A stretch of DNA of 64,000 nucleotides from Microlunatus endophyticus (GTDB lineage: Bacteria > Actinomycetota > Actinomycetes > Propionibacteriales > Propionibacteriaceae), in the NCBI RefSeq assembly GCF_014646195.1, contig NZ_BMMZ01000001.1:124001-188000 (forward strand). The letters run 5' to 3'. The stretch's first letter is position 1; each line of letters begins with the position of its first letter. The notes beneath the pieces are model-generated. The model searched no databases, had not been told where the DNA came from, and was given only the letters and a program-made list of their open reading frames with translations. The translations under genes and the position numbers were made by a program. Below, piece after piece: positions 8,548 to 17,192 of the stretch.

Positions 8548-11037
8548 ATGCCGAGTCTGACCCGCCTCGAGGCCCAACAGCGCGCTGCAACGATCACGGT
8601 CCGCGACACCCGCGTCGCCCTCGATCTCAGCAGTCAGGACGGGCAGGGTGCGAGCGAGTTCGGGTCGGTGACGACGATCGGATTCGAGGCCCGGCCGGGC
8701 TCGGACACCTTTCTGGACTTCAAAGGCGTACGGCTGAATTCGGCAACTCTCAATGGCAGCGAGCTTGACCCCGAGAGCTGGCAGGACGAGCGCATCCCGC
8801 TGACCGACCTGCAGGCATCGAACACCGTCACCGTCGACGGCGTGATGGCCTACTCCAGCGACGGCGAAGGGCTGCATCGGCACGTCGATCCTGCCGACGG
8901 CAACCTCTACCTGTACGCGATGAGCTTCCTGGACGCCGGCCCGCGGTGGTTCGCCTGTTTCGACCAGCCGGACCTGAAGTCTCGCTACACCTTCCAGGTC
9001 AGCGCACCCGACGACTGGACTGTGCACGGTAACGGCCCTGCCGAGAAGGGCCCTTCGACAGTCTCGGGGATCGGGACGTGGACGATCACCCCGCCGCAGC
9101 CGCTGTCGACCTACTTCGTGACCTTGATCGCCGGCCGGTACGCCTCGCTCTACAGCGAGCATGACGGCATACCGCTGGGGATCCACGTACGGGCCAGCCT
9201 CGGCAACGCGCTGCGGCGCGAGGCCGAGAACATCTTCGAGGTCACCGGGCAGGCCTTCGACTACTACCACCGCACCTTCGGGGTGCGGTACCCGTTCGGT
9301 GAATACCACCAGGCCTTCGTTCCCGACTTCAACGCCGGCGCGATGGAGAATCCGGGCTGCGTCACCTTCCGGGACTCCTTCATTTACCGCTCCCGCGCGA
9401 CCCGCTCGGAGCGCGCCGGACGGGCCGGCGTGATCGCCCACGAGATGGCCCACCAGTGGTTCGGCGACCTGGTCACCATGCGGTGGTGGGACGACCTGTG
9501 GCTCAACGAGTCGTTCGCCGAATACATGGCCCACCGCTGCTGCACGGAGGCCACCGAATATCCGCTGTGGACCGAATTCGGGATCTCCCGTAAGGCCTGG
9601 GGTTACGTCGTCGACCAGTCGGCCGCGACCCACCCGATCGCCGGCAACGGCGCTGAGGACGCGCAGAGCTCGCTGCAGAATTTCGACGGCATCTCCTACG
9701 CCAAGGGTGCGGCGACCCTGCGTCAGCTGGCCGGCTACCTCGGCGACGACGTCTTCCTGGCCGGGCTGCGCCGGCACTTCGACCAGTACGGCTACGCCAA
9801 CGCCGACTTCTCCGAACTGGTCGCCTCCTGGACGGCCGCCGGCGGCACCGGCCTGGATGACTGGACCCGCCAGTGGCTGCTCACGGCCGGTGTCGACACC
9901 CTCGCGGTCACCGACGGCAGCCTGGTCCGTACGCCGCCGGCCGACCGCCCGGCCGACCGCAGCCACGCGGTCCACCTCGCCGGGATCAGCAGCACCGGTG
10001 AGCTGCTCGGCGTGGCACCTGTGGTGGTCGCGAGCGACCCGATCGCGTACGACCGGCCCGACGGCGCGATCGCTGTGGTGCCGGACGCGTACGACCAGAC
10101 CTGGGCCAAGCTGCGCTTCGACGCCGCCGACTGGCGGCAGTTGCGCTCGGTGGTGAGCCGGATCGACGAGCCCGGCAGCCGGGTGGCGATCTGGAACAGC
10201 GTGCGCGACCAGGTGCGCGACGCCGAGCTCGATCCGCGCGAGGCGCTCGCGATGATCACCGACCAGCTCGCCGACGAACCCGACGACGTCGTGGTCAACA
10301 TCATGCTGCAGACGGCCCGCCGCAGCCTGGCCGGGCCGTACACACCGATCGCCGAGCGCGTCGACCGGCTCGCCGAGGTCGCCGCCCTCGCCGACCGGAT
10401 CCTGGCGGCGGCCGAGCCAGGTTCGGATCGGCAGCTGATGGCCTTCCGCAATGCCGTCCCCGCCTGCTCCGACGTCGACCGGCTGGACGCCTGGCGGCTG
10501 GGCTTGGACCTGCCGTCGGGGATCGAGCTGGACCCGGATCTGACCTGGGCGATCGTCACCCGGCTCTGCACCCTGGCCGACCGGCCCGAGACCATCGACC
10601 AGACCCTGGCGGCAGATCGATCCGCGGCGGCCGAGGTCAACGCTGCCCGGGCACGCGCCGCACTGCCGACCGCGGAGGCCAAGCAGCAGGCGTACGACCT
10701 GCTGATGAAGCCTTCGGAGGCCTCGGCCTACGTGCTCTACGCCACCGCCGAGGCGCTATTCGGCGATTCCGCCGAGCAGGTGCAGCTGACCAAGCCGTAC
10801 GCCCTGAGCTTCTTCACCGACATCGCCGCCACGGCCGGCTTCCGGACCGGCTGGGCACTCGGCCGGATCCCGAGTCTCGGGTTCCCGCTGTCGGTCACCG
10901 AGCCCGAGGTGCTGACCGCGGCCGAGGCGGTGCTGGACGACGACAACACCTCGCCGGTGATCCGCCGGGTGGTGCTGGAGGATCTGGACCAGCTTCGCCG
11001 GGCGCTGGCCTCGCTGGACCGCTTCACAGGGCAGTAA
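8548..11037 (+). CDS. pepN: Aminopeptidase N (M1 metallopeptidase)
   Basis: An 829-residue cytosolic zinc aminopeptidase that removes N-terminal residues from peptides. The exopeptidase motif GAMEN is at residues 264-268 and the zinc site HEMAH at 298-302 with Glu321 as third ligand (WLNESFAEY). An ERAP1-like helical C-terminal domain fills the second half. Length is typical of actinobacterial PepN. The start at 8548 is supported by TAGGGT 6 nt upstream. The gene ends in a 12-bp tandem repeat that carries the stop codon. Confidence 0.96.
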   Translation: MPSLTRLEAQQRAATITVRDTRVALDLSSQDGQGASEFGSVTTIGFEARPGSDTFLDFKGVRLNSATLNGSELDPESWQDERIPLTDLQASNTVTVDGVMAYSSDGEGLHRHVDPADGNLYLYAMSFLDAGPRWFACFDQPDLKSRYTFQVSAPDDWTVHGNGPAEKGPSTVSGIGTWTITPPQPLSTYFVTLIAGRYASLYSEHDGIPLGIHVRASLGNALRREAENIFEVTGQAFDYYHRTFGVRYPFGEYHQAFVPDFNAGAMENPGCVTFRDSFIYRSRATRSERAGRAGVIAHEMAHQWFGDLVTMRWWDDLWLNESFAEYMAHRCCTEATEYPLWTEFGISRKAWGYVVDQSAATHPIAGNGAEDAQSSLQNFDGISYAKGAATLRQLAGYLGDDVFLAGLRRHFDQYGYANADFSELVASWTAAGGTGLDDWTRQWLLTAGVDTLAVTDGSLVRTPPADRPADRSHAVHLAGISSTGELLGVAPVVVASDPIAYDRPDGAIAVVPDAYDQTWAKLRFDAADWRQLRSVVSRIDEPGSRVAIWNSVRDQVRDAELDPREALAMITDQLADEPDDVVVNIMLQTARRSLAGPYTPIAERVDRLAEVAALADRILAAAEPGSDRQLMAFRNAVPACSDVDRLDAWRLGLDLPSGIELDPDLTWAIVTRLCTLADRPETIDQTLAADRSAAAEVNAARARAALPTAEAKQQAYDLLMKPSEASAYVLYATAEALFGDSAEQVQLTKPYALSFFTDIAATAGFRTGWALGRIPSLGFPLSVTEPEVLTAAEAVLDDDNTSPVIRRVVLEDLDQLRRALASLDRFTGQ

Positions 11038-11051
11038 CGAGGGCAGTGACG
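11028..11051. repeat. 12-bp tandem duplication over the pepN stop codon
   Basis: AGGGCAGTAACG (11028-11039) is followed directly by AGGGCAGTGACG (11040-11051). The first copy contains the TAA stop of pepN. It looks like a slipped-strand duplication. Confidence 0.7.
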
Positions 11052-11137
11052 AGGTCACGATCAGGTTTCGTGTCTGAGGCGGTTTTGACGCTCAACTTGC
11101 TCGAAGGACCCGGTTGAGGTTAAAAGTTGTTCTAACG

Positions 11138-11149
11138 TACCCGCGGGTA
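11138..11149. promoter_or_regulatory. Palindrome TACCCGCGGGTA upstream of the peptide importer
   Basis: A perfect 12-bp palindrome lies 80 nt before the binding-protein ATG, next to a locally AT-rich stretch (11116-11137) that could hold the promoter. It may be an operator for the dpp-like operon. Apart from this and the tandem repeat at the pepN end, the 11038-11230 gap shows nothing. Confidence 0.4.
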
Positions 11150-11230
11150 GCGGTCGGGAAAATCACAGAAATCGGCTGCCGTGCGGGCGCTGCGTCCGAG
11201 ATCCGGACGCACGAAACGGGAGGACATCCA

Positions 11231-12886
11231 ATGCGAGGACACACTCGCGCGGTGGCCGCTGTAGCCGGGGTCGGTGTGGCAGCAGTGCTGCTGGCCGCAT
11301 GCGGTGGCGGCGGTTCAACAAGCGGCAGCAAATCCAATGCCTCATCCGAGATCTCGATCGGCGCCTGTACGGTGCAGAGCCCACTCCTGCCTGGCGACAC
11401 CAACGAAGTGTGCGGCGGCACCGTGTTGAACAACACAACCGCCAAGCTGGTCCGCTACAACCCCGATACTTCTCAACCTGAGAACGACATCGCCCAGAGC
11501 ATCACCACCAAGGACAACCAGCACTTCGACGTCAAGATCAAGCCGACCTACAAGTTCTCCGACGGCACGAGCGTCAAGGCTTCGAACTTCGTCGACGCGT
11601 GGAACTGGGCGGCCGACTGCAAGAACGGTCAGGCCAACTCCTACTTCTACACTCCGATCAAGGGCTACGCCGACCTGCAGACCGACGGCGGCGCGTGCAA
11701 GACGGCGCCCAAGACCGACAAGATGTCTGGCCTGAAGGTCATCAGCGACACCGAGTTCACGATCACCACGACCGAGAAGGTGTCCAACCTGCCGGTCCGC
11801 CTCGGCTACGTCGCGTTCGCCCCGCTGCCGGACTCCTTCTTCAAGAGCGCCGCCAACCAGAAGGCGCAGGAGAAGATCCCGGTCGGCGCCGGACCGTTCA
11901 AGGTGGTCAGCAACAACACCACCGACATCGTGCTGCAGAAGAACCCGTACTACGCCGGGCCTTACAAGCCCCATGTCGACAAGGTCGACTTCCGGGTATA
12001 CAAGGATCCGAGTGCGGCGTTCAACGATGTGCTGGCGAACAACCTGGACTTCACCGGCACCATGGACCCGATCCCGAACGACCAGTTGATCAACAACCAG
12101 TGGCAGAAGGAGCTCGCTGGTCGTTGGGGACAGAAGGGCTCCAGTGTCTTCGGCTACATCACCTTCTCGCCGATCGACAAGCAGCTGACCGGCGCATCGG
12201 GCCTGAAGTTGCGTGAGGCGATCTCGATGTCGATCAACCGGCCGTTGATCATCAAGCAGGTCTTCGCAAACTCCTACTCACCTGCTAGCGGCTGGGTGTC
12301 TCCGGTCGTCGAGGGCTACAAGGCGGGTGCGTGCGGGGAGAACTGCACCTACAACCCGGCCAAGGCCAAGCAGCTGTTCAAGGAATCCAACGGCTACAAG
12401 GGCACCCTCACCCTGACCTACAACGCCGACGGCGGACACAAGGCATGGTGTGAAGCGGTGGCCTCCGAGGTGAGCCAGAACCTCGGGATCAAGGTGGTCG
12501 CGAAGCCGCTGCCTGACTTCAAGACCCTGCTGGACAGCCTCGACAAGAAGGAGATCAGCGGGATGTTCCGTAACGGCTGGGTGATGGACTACCCGTCGAT
12601 CGAGGACTACCTGGCGCCGATCTACGGTACGGGCGCCGACTCCAACTACGCGGGCTACAGCAACAAAGCCTTCGACAAGCAGCTGCAGGTTGCCGCATCG
12701 GCCGACACCGGCGCGCCTGCCGATGCGGCCTATCAGAAGGCTGAGCAGATCCTCGGCAAGGACTTCCCGACAGCTCCGCTCTGGTTCGAGAAGACCAACT
12801 ATGCCTGGTCCAACAACGTGACCGACATCAAGGTGGACGCCTTCCAGCAGCTCGATCTGTCCTCTATCCAGCTCAAGAAGTCCTGA
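11231..12886 (+). CDS. Peptide/solute ABC transporter substrate-binding lipoprotein (DppA/OppA family)
   Basis: A 551-residue family-5 binding protein. The start at ATG 11231 has the strong ribosome site GGGAGG 7 nt upstream. It gives a Sec lipoprotein signal with lipobox LAAC, Cys24 being lipidated, followed by a Gly/Ser linker. The mature part shows family-5 features (YKFSDGTSVKASNFVDAWNW, PVGAGPFKV, KLREAISMSINRPLI). It should bind oligopeptides or similar solutes for the downstream permeases and ATPases. Confidence 0.95.
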   Translation: MRGHTRAVAAVAGVGVAAVLLAACGGGGSTSGSKSNASSEISIGACTVQSPLLPGDTNEVCGGTVLNNTTAKLVRYNPDTSQPENDIAQSITTKDNQHFDVKIKPTYKFSDGTSVKASNFVDAWNWAADCKNGQANSYFYTPIKGYADLQTDGGACKTAPKTDKMSGLKVISDTEFTITTTEKVSNLPVRLGYVAFAPLPDSFFKSAANQKAQEKIPVGAGPFKVVSNNTTDIVLQKNPYYAGPYKPHVDKVDFRVYKDPSAAFNDVLANNLDFTGTMDPIPNDQLINNQWQKELAGRWGQKGSSVFGYITFSPIDKQLTGASGLKLREAISMSINRPLIIKQVFANSYSPASGWVSPVVEGYKAGACGENCTYNPAKAKQLFKESNGYKGTLTLTYNADGGHKAWCEAVASEVSQNLGIKVVAKPLPDFKTLLDSLDKKEISGMFRNGWVMDYPSIEDYLAPIYGTGADSNYAGYSNKAFDKQLQVAASADTGAPADAAYQKAEQILGKDFPTAPLWFEKTNYAWSNNVTDIKVDAFQQLDLSSIQLKKS

Positions 12887-12915
12887 GGTGGAAAGCCTCC
12901 TGGGCGAGCGCTGAG

Positions 12916-12946
12916 GTGTGGGCCGGCCCGCCGGGCCGGCCCACAC
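12916..12946 (+). terminator. 14-bp perfect GC hairpin between binding protein and permease
   Basis: The arms at 12916-12929 and 12933-12946 are perfectly complementary with a 3-nt loop (GCC). There is no U-tract after it, so it more likely stabilises the upstream mRNA or partly terminates. That is a common way to make more binding protein than permease. Confidence 0.65.
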
Positions 12947-12988
12947 GCATAGGCTCAGGAACGGACATGGAGAGGGACTGATCCGCCA

Positions 12989-13909
12989 ATGGTGAGATAC
13001 ATCATCAGACGCCTGTTGCAGATGATCCCGGTCGTCCTCGGCACGACCTTCTTGATCTACACAATGGTGTTTGGTCTCGGGGATCCGGCAAAGGGACGCT
13101 GCGGCGAACGGCCCTGCCCACCGGCGTACATCGCGAAGTTCAACGCCGAATACAACCTCGACAAGCCGCTTGTTCTCCAGTACCTGCTGTATCTGGGCAA
13201 GTTGGTGCACGGCAATCTGGGTGTCAACTTCTATGGCAACGACGTCAGCCAGGAGCTGACCACCAGGTACCCGATCACAATCAAACTGACGATCATCGCC
13301 ATCCTGTTCGAACTGGTCGTCGGCATTGCCGCGGGTGTGCTGGCGGGAATCAGGAAGAACGGCTTCCTGGACAATCTCGTGCTGGTCAGCACTCTATTGG
13401 TGGTCTCGATCCCGGTGTTCGTCATCGGCGCCTTGGCGCAGATGGTTTTCGGCGTAAAGCTGCAGTGGTTCCCGGTCACCTCGACACAGGGAACACTGGG
13501 CCAACTGATATTGCCGGGCCTGGTTCTGGGCTCGTTGTCCGTTGCGTACGTGGCCCGTCTGACACGGACGAGTCTGGTAGAGAACCTCCGGGCGGACTAT
13601 GTGCGAACCGCGCGAGCGAAAGGGCTCAGCCGAGGTCGAACTGTCGGGGTACATACGCTGCGAAACTCATTGATCCCAGTGATCACCTATGTCGGCGCCG
13701 ATGTCGGCGCATTGATGGGTGGTGCGATCGTCACCGAACGGATCTTCAACATCAACGGCATCGGCAACTTCATCTACCAGAGCATCTATAACCACGACGG
13801 TCAGTCGGTCGTCGGCGCCGTAACGGTGCTGGTGCTGGTCTTCCTGTTGATCAATCTGATCGTCGACATCCTGTATGGCGTGCTGGACCCGAGGATCGCA
13901 AGTGACTGA
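12989..13909 (+). CDS. Peptide ABC transporter permease (DppB type)
   Basis: A 306-residue inner-membrane permease beginning MVRYIIRRLLQMIPVVLGTT, the classic N-terminal amphipathic helix plus first membrane span of DppB proteins. The EAA-like loop DYVRTARAKGLSRGRT and the ending VDILYGVLDPRI are characteristic. GAGAGG lies upstream of the ATG. It overlaps the DppC-type gene by 8 nt. Confidence 0.95.
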   Translation: MVRYIIRRLLQMIPVVLGTTFLIYTMVFGLGDPAKGRCGERPCPPAYIAKFNAEYNLDKPLVLQYLLYLGKLVHGNLGVNFYGNDVSQELTTRYPITIKLTIIAILFELVVGIAAGVLAGIRKNGFLDNLVLVSTLLVVSIPVFVIGALAQMVFGVKLQWFPVTSTQGTLGQLILPGLVLGSLSVAYVARLTRTSLVENLRADYVRTARAKGLSRGRTVGVHTLRNSLIPVITYVGADVGALMGGAIVTERIFNINGIGNFIYQSIYNHDGQSVVGAVTVLVLVFLLINLIVDILYGVLDPRIASD

Positions 13910-14837
13910 AGCCGCAACCGAACAGTCGATCGCGCCGGTCGGCGACGTGCCCTCCGCCTCGGCGGGTCGCTCGGAGTGGAGTGCTGCCTGGGTCGAGCTG
14001 CGGCGCAAGCCGCTGTTCTGGGTGTCAGCGGTGTTGATCGTGATCTTCGTCGCGATGGCCGTCGCCCCGCAGCTGTTCACCCATACCGATCCGCGATATG
14101 CCAACCTCGCCGACGCCTTCAAGAAGCCGTCGACGCACGGTCCCTTGTTCGGCATGGATCGTCAGGGCCGATCCGTTTACGCGCGGACGATCTACGGGGC
14201 TCGGGCATCGCTATCGGTCGGGCTGCTGGCAACCGTCGCGACGACCATCCTGGGCATGATCATGGGTCTGTTGGCGGGATTCTTCGGCGGCTGGGTGGAT
14301 GCCATCCTGCAGCGGATCGGTGAGATCTTCTTCACGATTCCGCTGCTGCTCGGCGGAATCCTCTTTCTCTACAAGTTCCCGACCAGCGTCGATGCACCGC
14401 TCATCGTGCAGGTGCTCAAGATCGTTTTTGTGCTCGCGCTTTTGGGTTGGCCGAACATCGCGCGCCTGATGCGCGGTGCGGTGCTGCAGGTCAAACCCAG
14501 CGATTACGTGCAGGCCGCGAAGGCTCTAGGAGCGAAGCCGGGAAGGATCATCTTCAGCCACATTCTGCCCAACGCTCTCGCGCCGGTCATCGTCGTTGCC
14601 ACCATCAACCTCGGCGTCTACATTGCTGCCGAGGCAACGTTGTCCTTCCTCGGTATCGGACTGCAGGATCCCGCTATCTCATGGGGCAGTGATATATCGG
14701 ACGCTTCGGGGCTGGGTGAGATCACGGCAGCTCCGCACATGTTGCTCTTCCCGAGCCTGTTTCTGTCGCTGACCGTGCTTGCCTTCATCCTGCTCGGCGA
14801 CGCCGTCCGGGACGCGTTCGATCCGAAGCTGCGCTGA
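13902..14837 (+). CDS. Peptide ABC transporter permease (DppC type)
   Basis: A 311-residue permease starting at the GTG inside the DppB-type gene (8-nt overlap). It has a soluble N-terminal segment, a first membrane span near residue 45, the DppC motifs LFGMDRQGRSVYARTIYG and DYVQAAKALGAKPGRI, and the ending DAVRDAFDPKLR. It pairs with the upstream DppB-type protein to form the membrane channel. Confidence 0.95.
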   Translation: MTEAATEQSIAPVGDVPSASAGRSEWSAAWVELRRKPLFWVSAVLIVIFVAMAVAPQLFTHTDPRYANLADAFKKPSTHGPLFGMDRQGRSVYARTIYGARASLSVGLLATVATTILGMIMGLLAGFFGGWVDAILQRIGEIFFTIPLLLGGILFLYKFPTSVDAPLIVQVLKIVFVLALLGWPNIARLMRGAVLQVKPSDYVQAAKALGAKPGRIIFSHILPNALAPVIVVATINLGVYIAAEATLSFLGIGLQDPAISWGSDISDASGLGEITAAPHMLLFPSLFLSLTVLAFILLGDAVRDAFDPKLR

Positions 14838-14850
14838 GGAGTGGTTGATC

Positions 14851-15903
14851 ATGACTGATACTGCCGAAGAGGTCTCCCGGATCGGCTCCCGCTGGCAGCC
14901 TGGGCCGGACGGACTGCTGCTGGACGTCCGCGATCTGCAGGTCGAATTCCGAACCCGGGAGGGCGTCGCGAAGGCGATCAACGGCGTCGACTTCGATCTC
15001 TACGAAGGCCAGACCCTGGCGATCCTCGGCGAGTCCGGTTCCGGCAAGTCGGTGACCGCCCAGGCGATCATGGGGATCCTCGACTCGCCGCCCGGCTTCG
15101 TCACCGGCGGCACGGTCGAATACTGCGGCACCGATCTGCTGAAGCTGCCCGAGTCCCGGCGGCGCACGGTCCGGGGCCCGGAGATCTCGATGATCTTCCA
15201 GGACGCCCTGAGCGCGCTGAATCCGGTCTTCCCGGTCGGCTGGCAGATCGCCGAGATGTTCCGCAAGCACCGCGGGATGAACCGCAGCGATGCGATGCGC
15301 GAGGCCGTACGGCTGATGGAGCGGGTGCAGATCCCGGGTGCCCAGCAGCGGGCCAAAGCCTATCCGCACCAGTTCTCCGGCGGCATGCGGCAGCGGATCA
15401 TGATCGCGATGGCGATCGCCCTCGACCCGGCGATCCTGATCGCCGACGAGCCGACCACCGCACTCGACGTCACCGTGCAGGCCCAGATCATGCAGCTGCT
15501 CGCCGACCTGCAGGACGAGCGCAAGATGGGCCTGATCCTGATCACCCACGATCTCGGTGTGGTGGCCGACGTCGCCGACCGGATCGCGGTGATGTACGCC
15601 GGCCGGATCGTCGAACAGGCCGACGTTTTCGACCTGTACGCCAACCCGGGCCACCCGTACACCAAGGGATTGCTGGAATCGATCCCGCGGGTGGACCTGA
15701 AGGGCCAGGAGTTGTCTGCGATCGGTGGCCTGCCGCCGAATCTGCTGGCGATCCCGCCGGGCTGCCCGTTCCATCCGCGCTGCCGCTACGCCCAGGACGT
15801 CTGCAAGGACGGGGCACCGCCGCCACTGCGCGAGGTCGGCCGCAACCGGTACGCGGCCTGTCATTTCGCCGAGGATGTCCTGCGAGAAGGAGCACACCAG
15901 TGA
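14851..15903 (+). CDS. Peptide ABC transporter ATP-binding protein (DppD type)
   Basis: A 350-residue ATPase. The start ATG 14851 has GAGGAGTGG 5-13 nt upstream. Walker A GESGSGKS, signature FSGGMRQR and Walker B ILIADEPTTALD are all intact. The C-terminal oligopeptide/dipeptide extension carries the Cys pattern GCPFHPRCRYAQDVC, which in some homologues binds an iron-sulfur cluster. It overlaps the next gene by 4 nt (GTGA). Confidence 0.95.
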   Translation: MTDTAEEVSRIGSRWQPGPDGLLLDVRDLQVEFRTREGVAKAINGVDFDLYEGQTLAILGESGSGKSVTAQAIMGILDSPPGFVTGGTVEYCGTDLLKLPESRRRTVRGPEISMIFQDALSALNPVFPVGWQIAEMFRKHRGMNRSDAMREAVRLMERVQIPGAQQRAKAYPHQFSGGMRQRIMIAMAIALDPAILIADEPTTALDVTVQAQIMQLLADLQDERKMGLILITHDLGVVADVADRIAVMYAGRIVEQADVFDLYANPGHPYTKGLLESIPRVDLKGQELSAIGGLPPNLLAIPPGCPFHPRCRYAQDVCKDGAPPPLREVGRNRYAACHFAEDVLREGAHQ

Positions 15904-16940
15904 CCGCGACGCATGCGGAATCCACCGGGAGCACGGCGACCGACGACGTGATCCTCAAGGCCGAGGGCCTGATCAAGTACTACCCGATCAAGGCCGGCGT
16001 CTTTCGCCACACCATCGGCCACGTCAAGGCGGTCGACGGAGTCGACCTCGAGCTGCACCGCGGCGAGACGTTGGGCATCGTCGGGGAGTCTGGGTGCGGC
16101 AAGTCGACCCTCGGCCGGCTGTTGATGCGGCTGGAGGAGCCGACCGCCGGCAAGCTGACCTTCGAGGGCACTGATGTGTACGCCCAGCGCGGCGCCGCGA
16201 TGCGCCGGCTGCGCCGTGACATCCAGATCGTCTTCCAGGACCCGTACACCTCGCTCAACCCGCGCAAGACGGTCGCCGACATCGTCGGCGAGCCGTTCGA
16301 GATCCATCCGTCGGTGCTTCCGCGTGGCCAGCGCCGCAAGCGGGTCCAGGAGCTGCTCGAACTGGTCGGTCTCAACCCGGAGCACCTGAACCGTTACCCG
16401 CATCAGTTCTCCGGCGGGCAGCGGCAGCGGATCGGGATCGCCCGTGGGCTGGCGCTGAACCCGAAGGTGATCATCTGCGACGAGCCGGTGTCGGCGCTGG
16501 ACGTGTCGGTGCAGGCTCAGGTGGTCAACCTGCTCAAGGAACTGCAGCAGGAGCTGGGCCTGGCCTACATCTTCATCGCCCACGACCTGTCGGTGGTCCG
16601 GCACATCTCGGACCGGGTCGGCGTGATGTATCTGGGCAAGATCGTGGAGATCGGCAACGACGCCGAGATCTATGAGCACCCGACCCACCCGTACACCCAG
16701 GCGCTGTTGTCCGCTGTTCCGGTGCCGGATCCGACCCAGCGGCAGAACAAGCAGCAGATCGTGCTCACCGGCGACGTGCCCAGCCCGGCCAATCCGCCCA
16801 CCGGTTGCCGCTTCCACACCCGCTGCTGGAAGGCGCAGGAACGCTGCTCTGTGGAGGATCCCGAGCTGATCCCGCGTCCGGACGGCGTCGGCGAACACGT
16901 CTCCGCCTGCCACTTCGCAGAGCCGCGCGCGATCGTCTGA
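15900..16940 (+). CDS. Peptide ABC transporter ATP-binding protein (DppF type)
   Basis: A 346-residue ATPase starting at a GTG that overlaps the DppD-type stop. Walker A GESGCGKS, signature FSGGQRQR and Walker B VIICDEPVSALD are present, with a C-terminal extension containing GCRFHTRCWKAQERC. Together with the DppD-type protein it forms the heterodimeric motor of the importer and ends the operon. Confidence 0.95.
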   Translation: MTATHAESTGSTATDDVILKAEGLIKYYPIKAGVFRHTIGHVKAVDGVDLELHRGETLGIVGESGCGKSTLGRLLMRLEEPTAGKLTFEGTDVYAQRGAAMRRLRRDIQIVFQDPYTSLNPRKTVADIVGEPFEIHPSVLPRGQRRKRVQELLELVGLNPEHLNRYPHQFSGGQRQRIGIARGLALNPKVIICDEPVSALDVSVQAQVVNLLKELQQELGLAYIFIAHDLSVVRHISDRVGVMYLGKIVEIGNDAEIYEHPTHPYTQALLSAVPVPDPTQRQNKQQIVLTGDVPSPANPPTGCRFHTRCWKAQERCSVEDPELIPRPDGVGEHVSACHFAEPRAIV

Positions 16941-16941
16941 T

Positions 16942-16978
16942 CCCTGAGCCTGTCGCGGCCCTGAGCTTGTCGAAGGGC
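16942..16978. repeat. Dispersed CCCTGAGC(T/C)TGTCG(AAGGGC) repeat element
   Basis: A full unit (CCCTGAGCTTGTCGAAGGGC, 16959-16978) follows a partial copy (CCCTGAGCCTGTCG, 16942-16955). This sequence is a known interspersed repeat in many high-GC genomes. It produces LSLSKG or RQAQG strings when read through in spurious frames. It lies just after the dpp operon and may act as a 3' mRNA structure. Confidence 0.7.
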
Positions 16979-17018
16979 TTGGGCGGCAGGTCGCGGTGTC
17001 CTTTTCAGCGGCGACACG

Positions 17019-17192
17019 ATGGCGGTGATGGCGAACCGGACCGCGAGCTTCATGCGGTCCTGTCCCAACAACATTCCGCTGTCCCCGGGGCTGGTGCGCC
17101 AGATCGTGCACGCCTCGGCCGAGCGCTACATCGGCTGGCTGACCGACACCATCCGCGACCCGGACGAGCGATACGTAGGATCGACCCTGTGA
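17019..17192 (+). CDS. Small hypothetical protein upstream of mshB (57 aa)
   Basis: A 57-codon frame from ATG 17019 (alternative ATG 17028) ending at TGA 17190-17192, which overlaps the mshB GTG by 4 nt (GTGA). Nearly every third codon position is G or C, as in real genes here. The product contains SCPNNIPLSPGLVRQIVHAS and ends YVGSTL. I do not recognise it. It has a single Cys and no membrane span. It could be a small gene coupled to mshB or the remnant of a larger one. Against it, mshB has its own leaderless promoter inside this frame. Confidence 0.5.
   Translation: MAVMANRTASFMRSCPNNIPLSPGLVRQIVHASAERYIGWLTDTIRDPDERYVGSTL
17176..17181 (+). promoter_or_regulatory. -10 element TAGGAT for mshB (leaderless)
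   Basis: TAGGAT is followed by 7 nt (CGACCCT) and the GTG start of mshB at 17189. Confidence 0.55.

Noticed and set aside
9040..9070. Sequence resembling the dispersed CCCTGAGCTTGTCGAAGGG repeat inside pepN
   Set aside because: The match is partial (GAGACTGTCGAAGGG on the minus strand) and the segment encodes a normal part of PepN.
8521..9975. 484-codon minus-strand frame over pepN
   Set aside because: Antisense to the GAMEN and HEMAH motifs of PepN; its composition is shadow-like.
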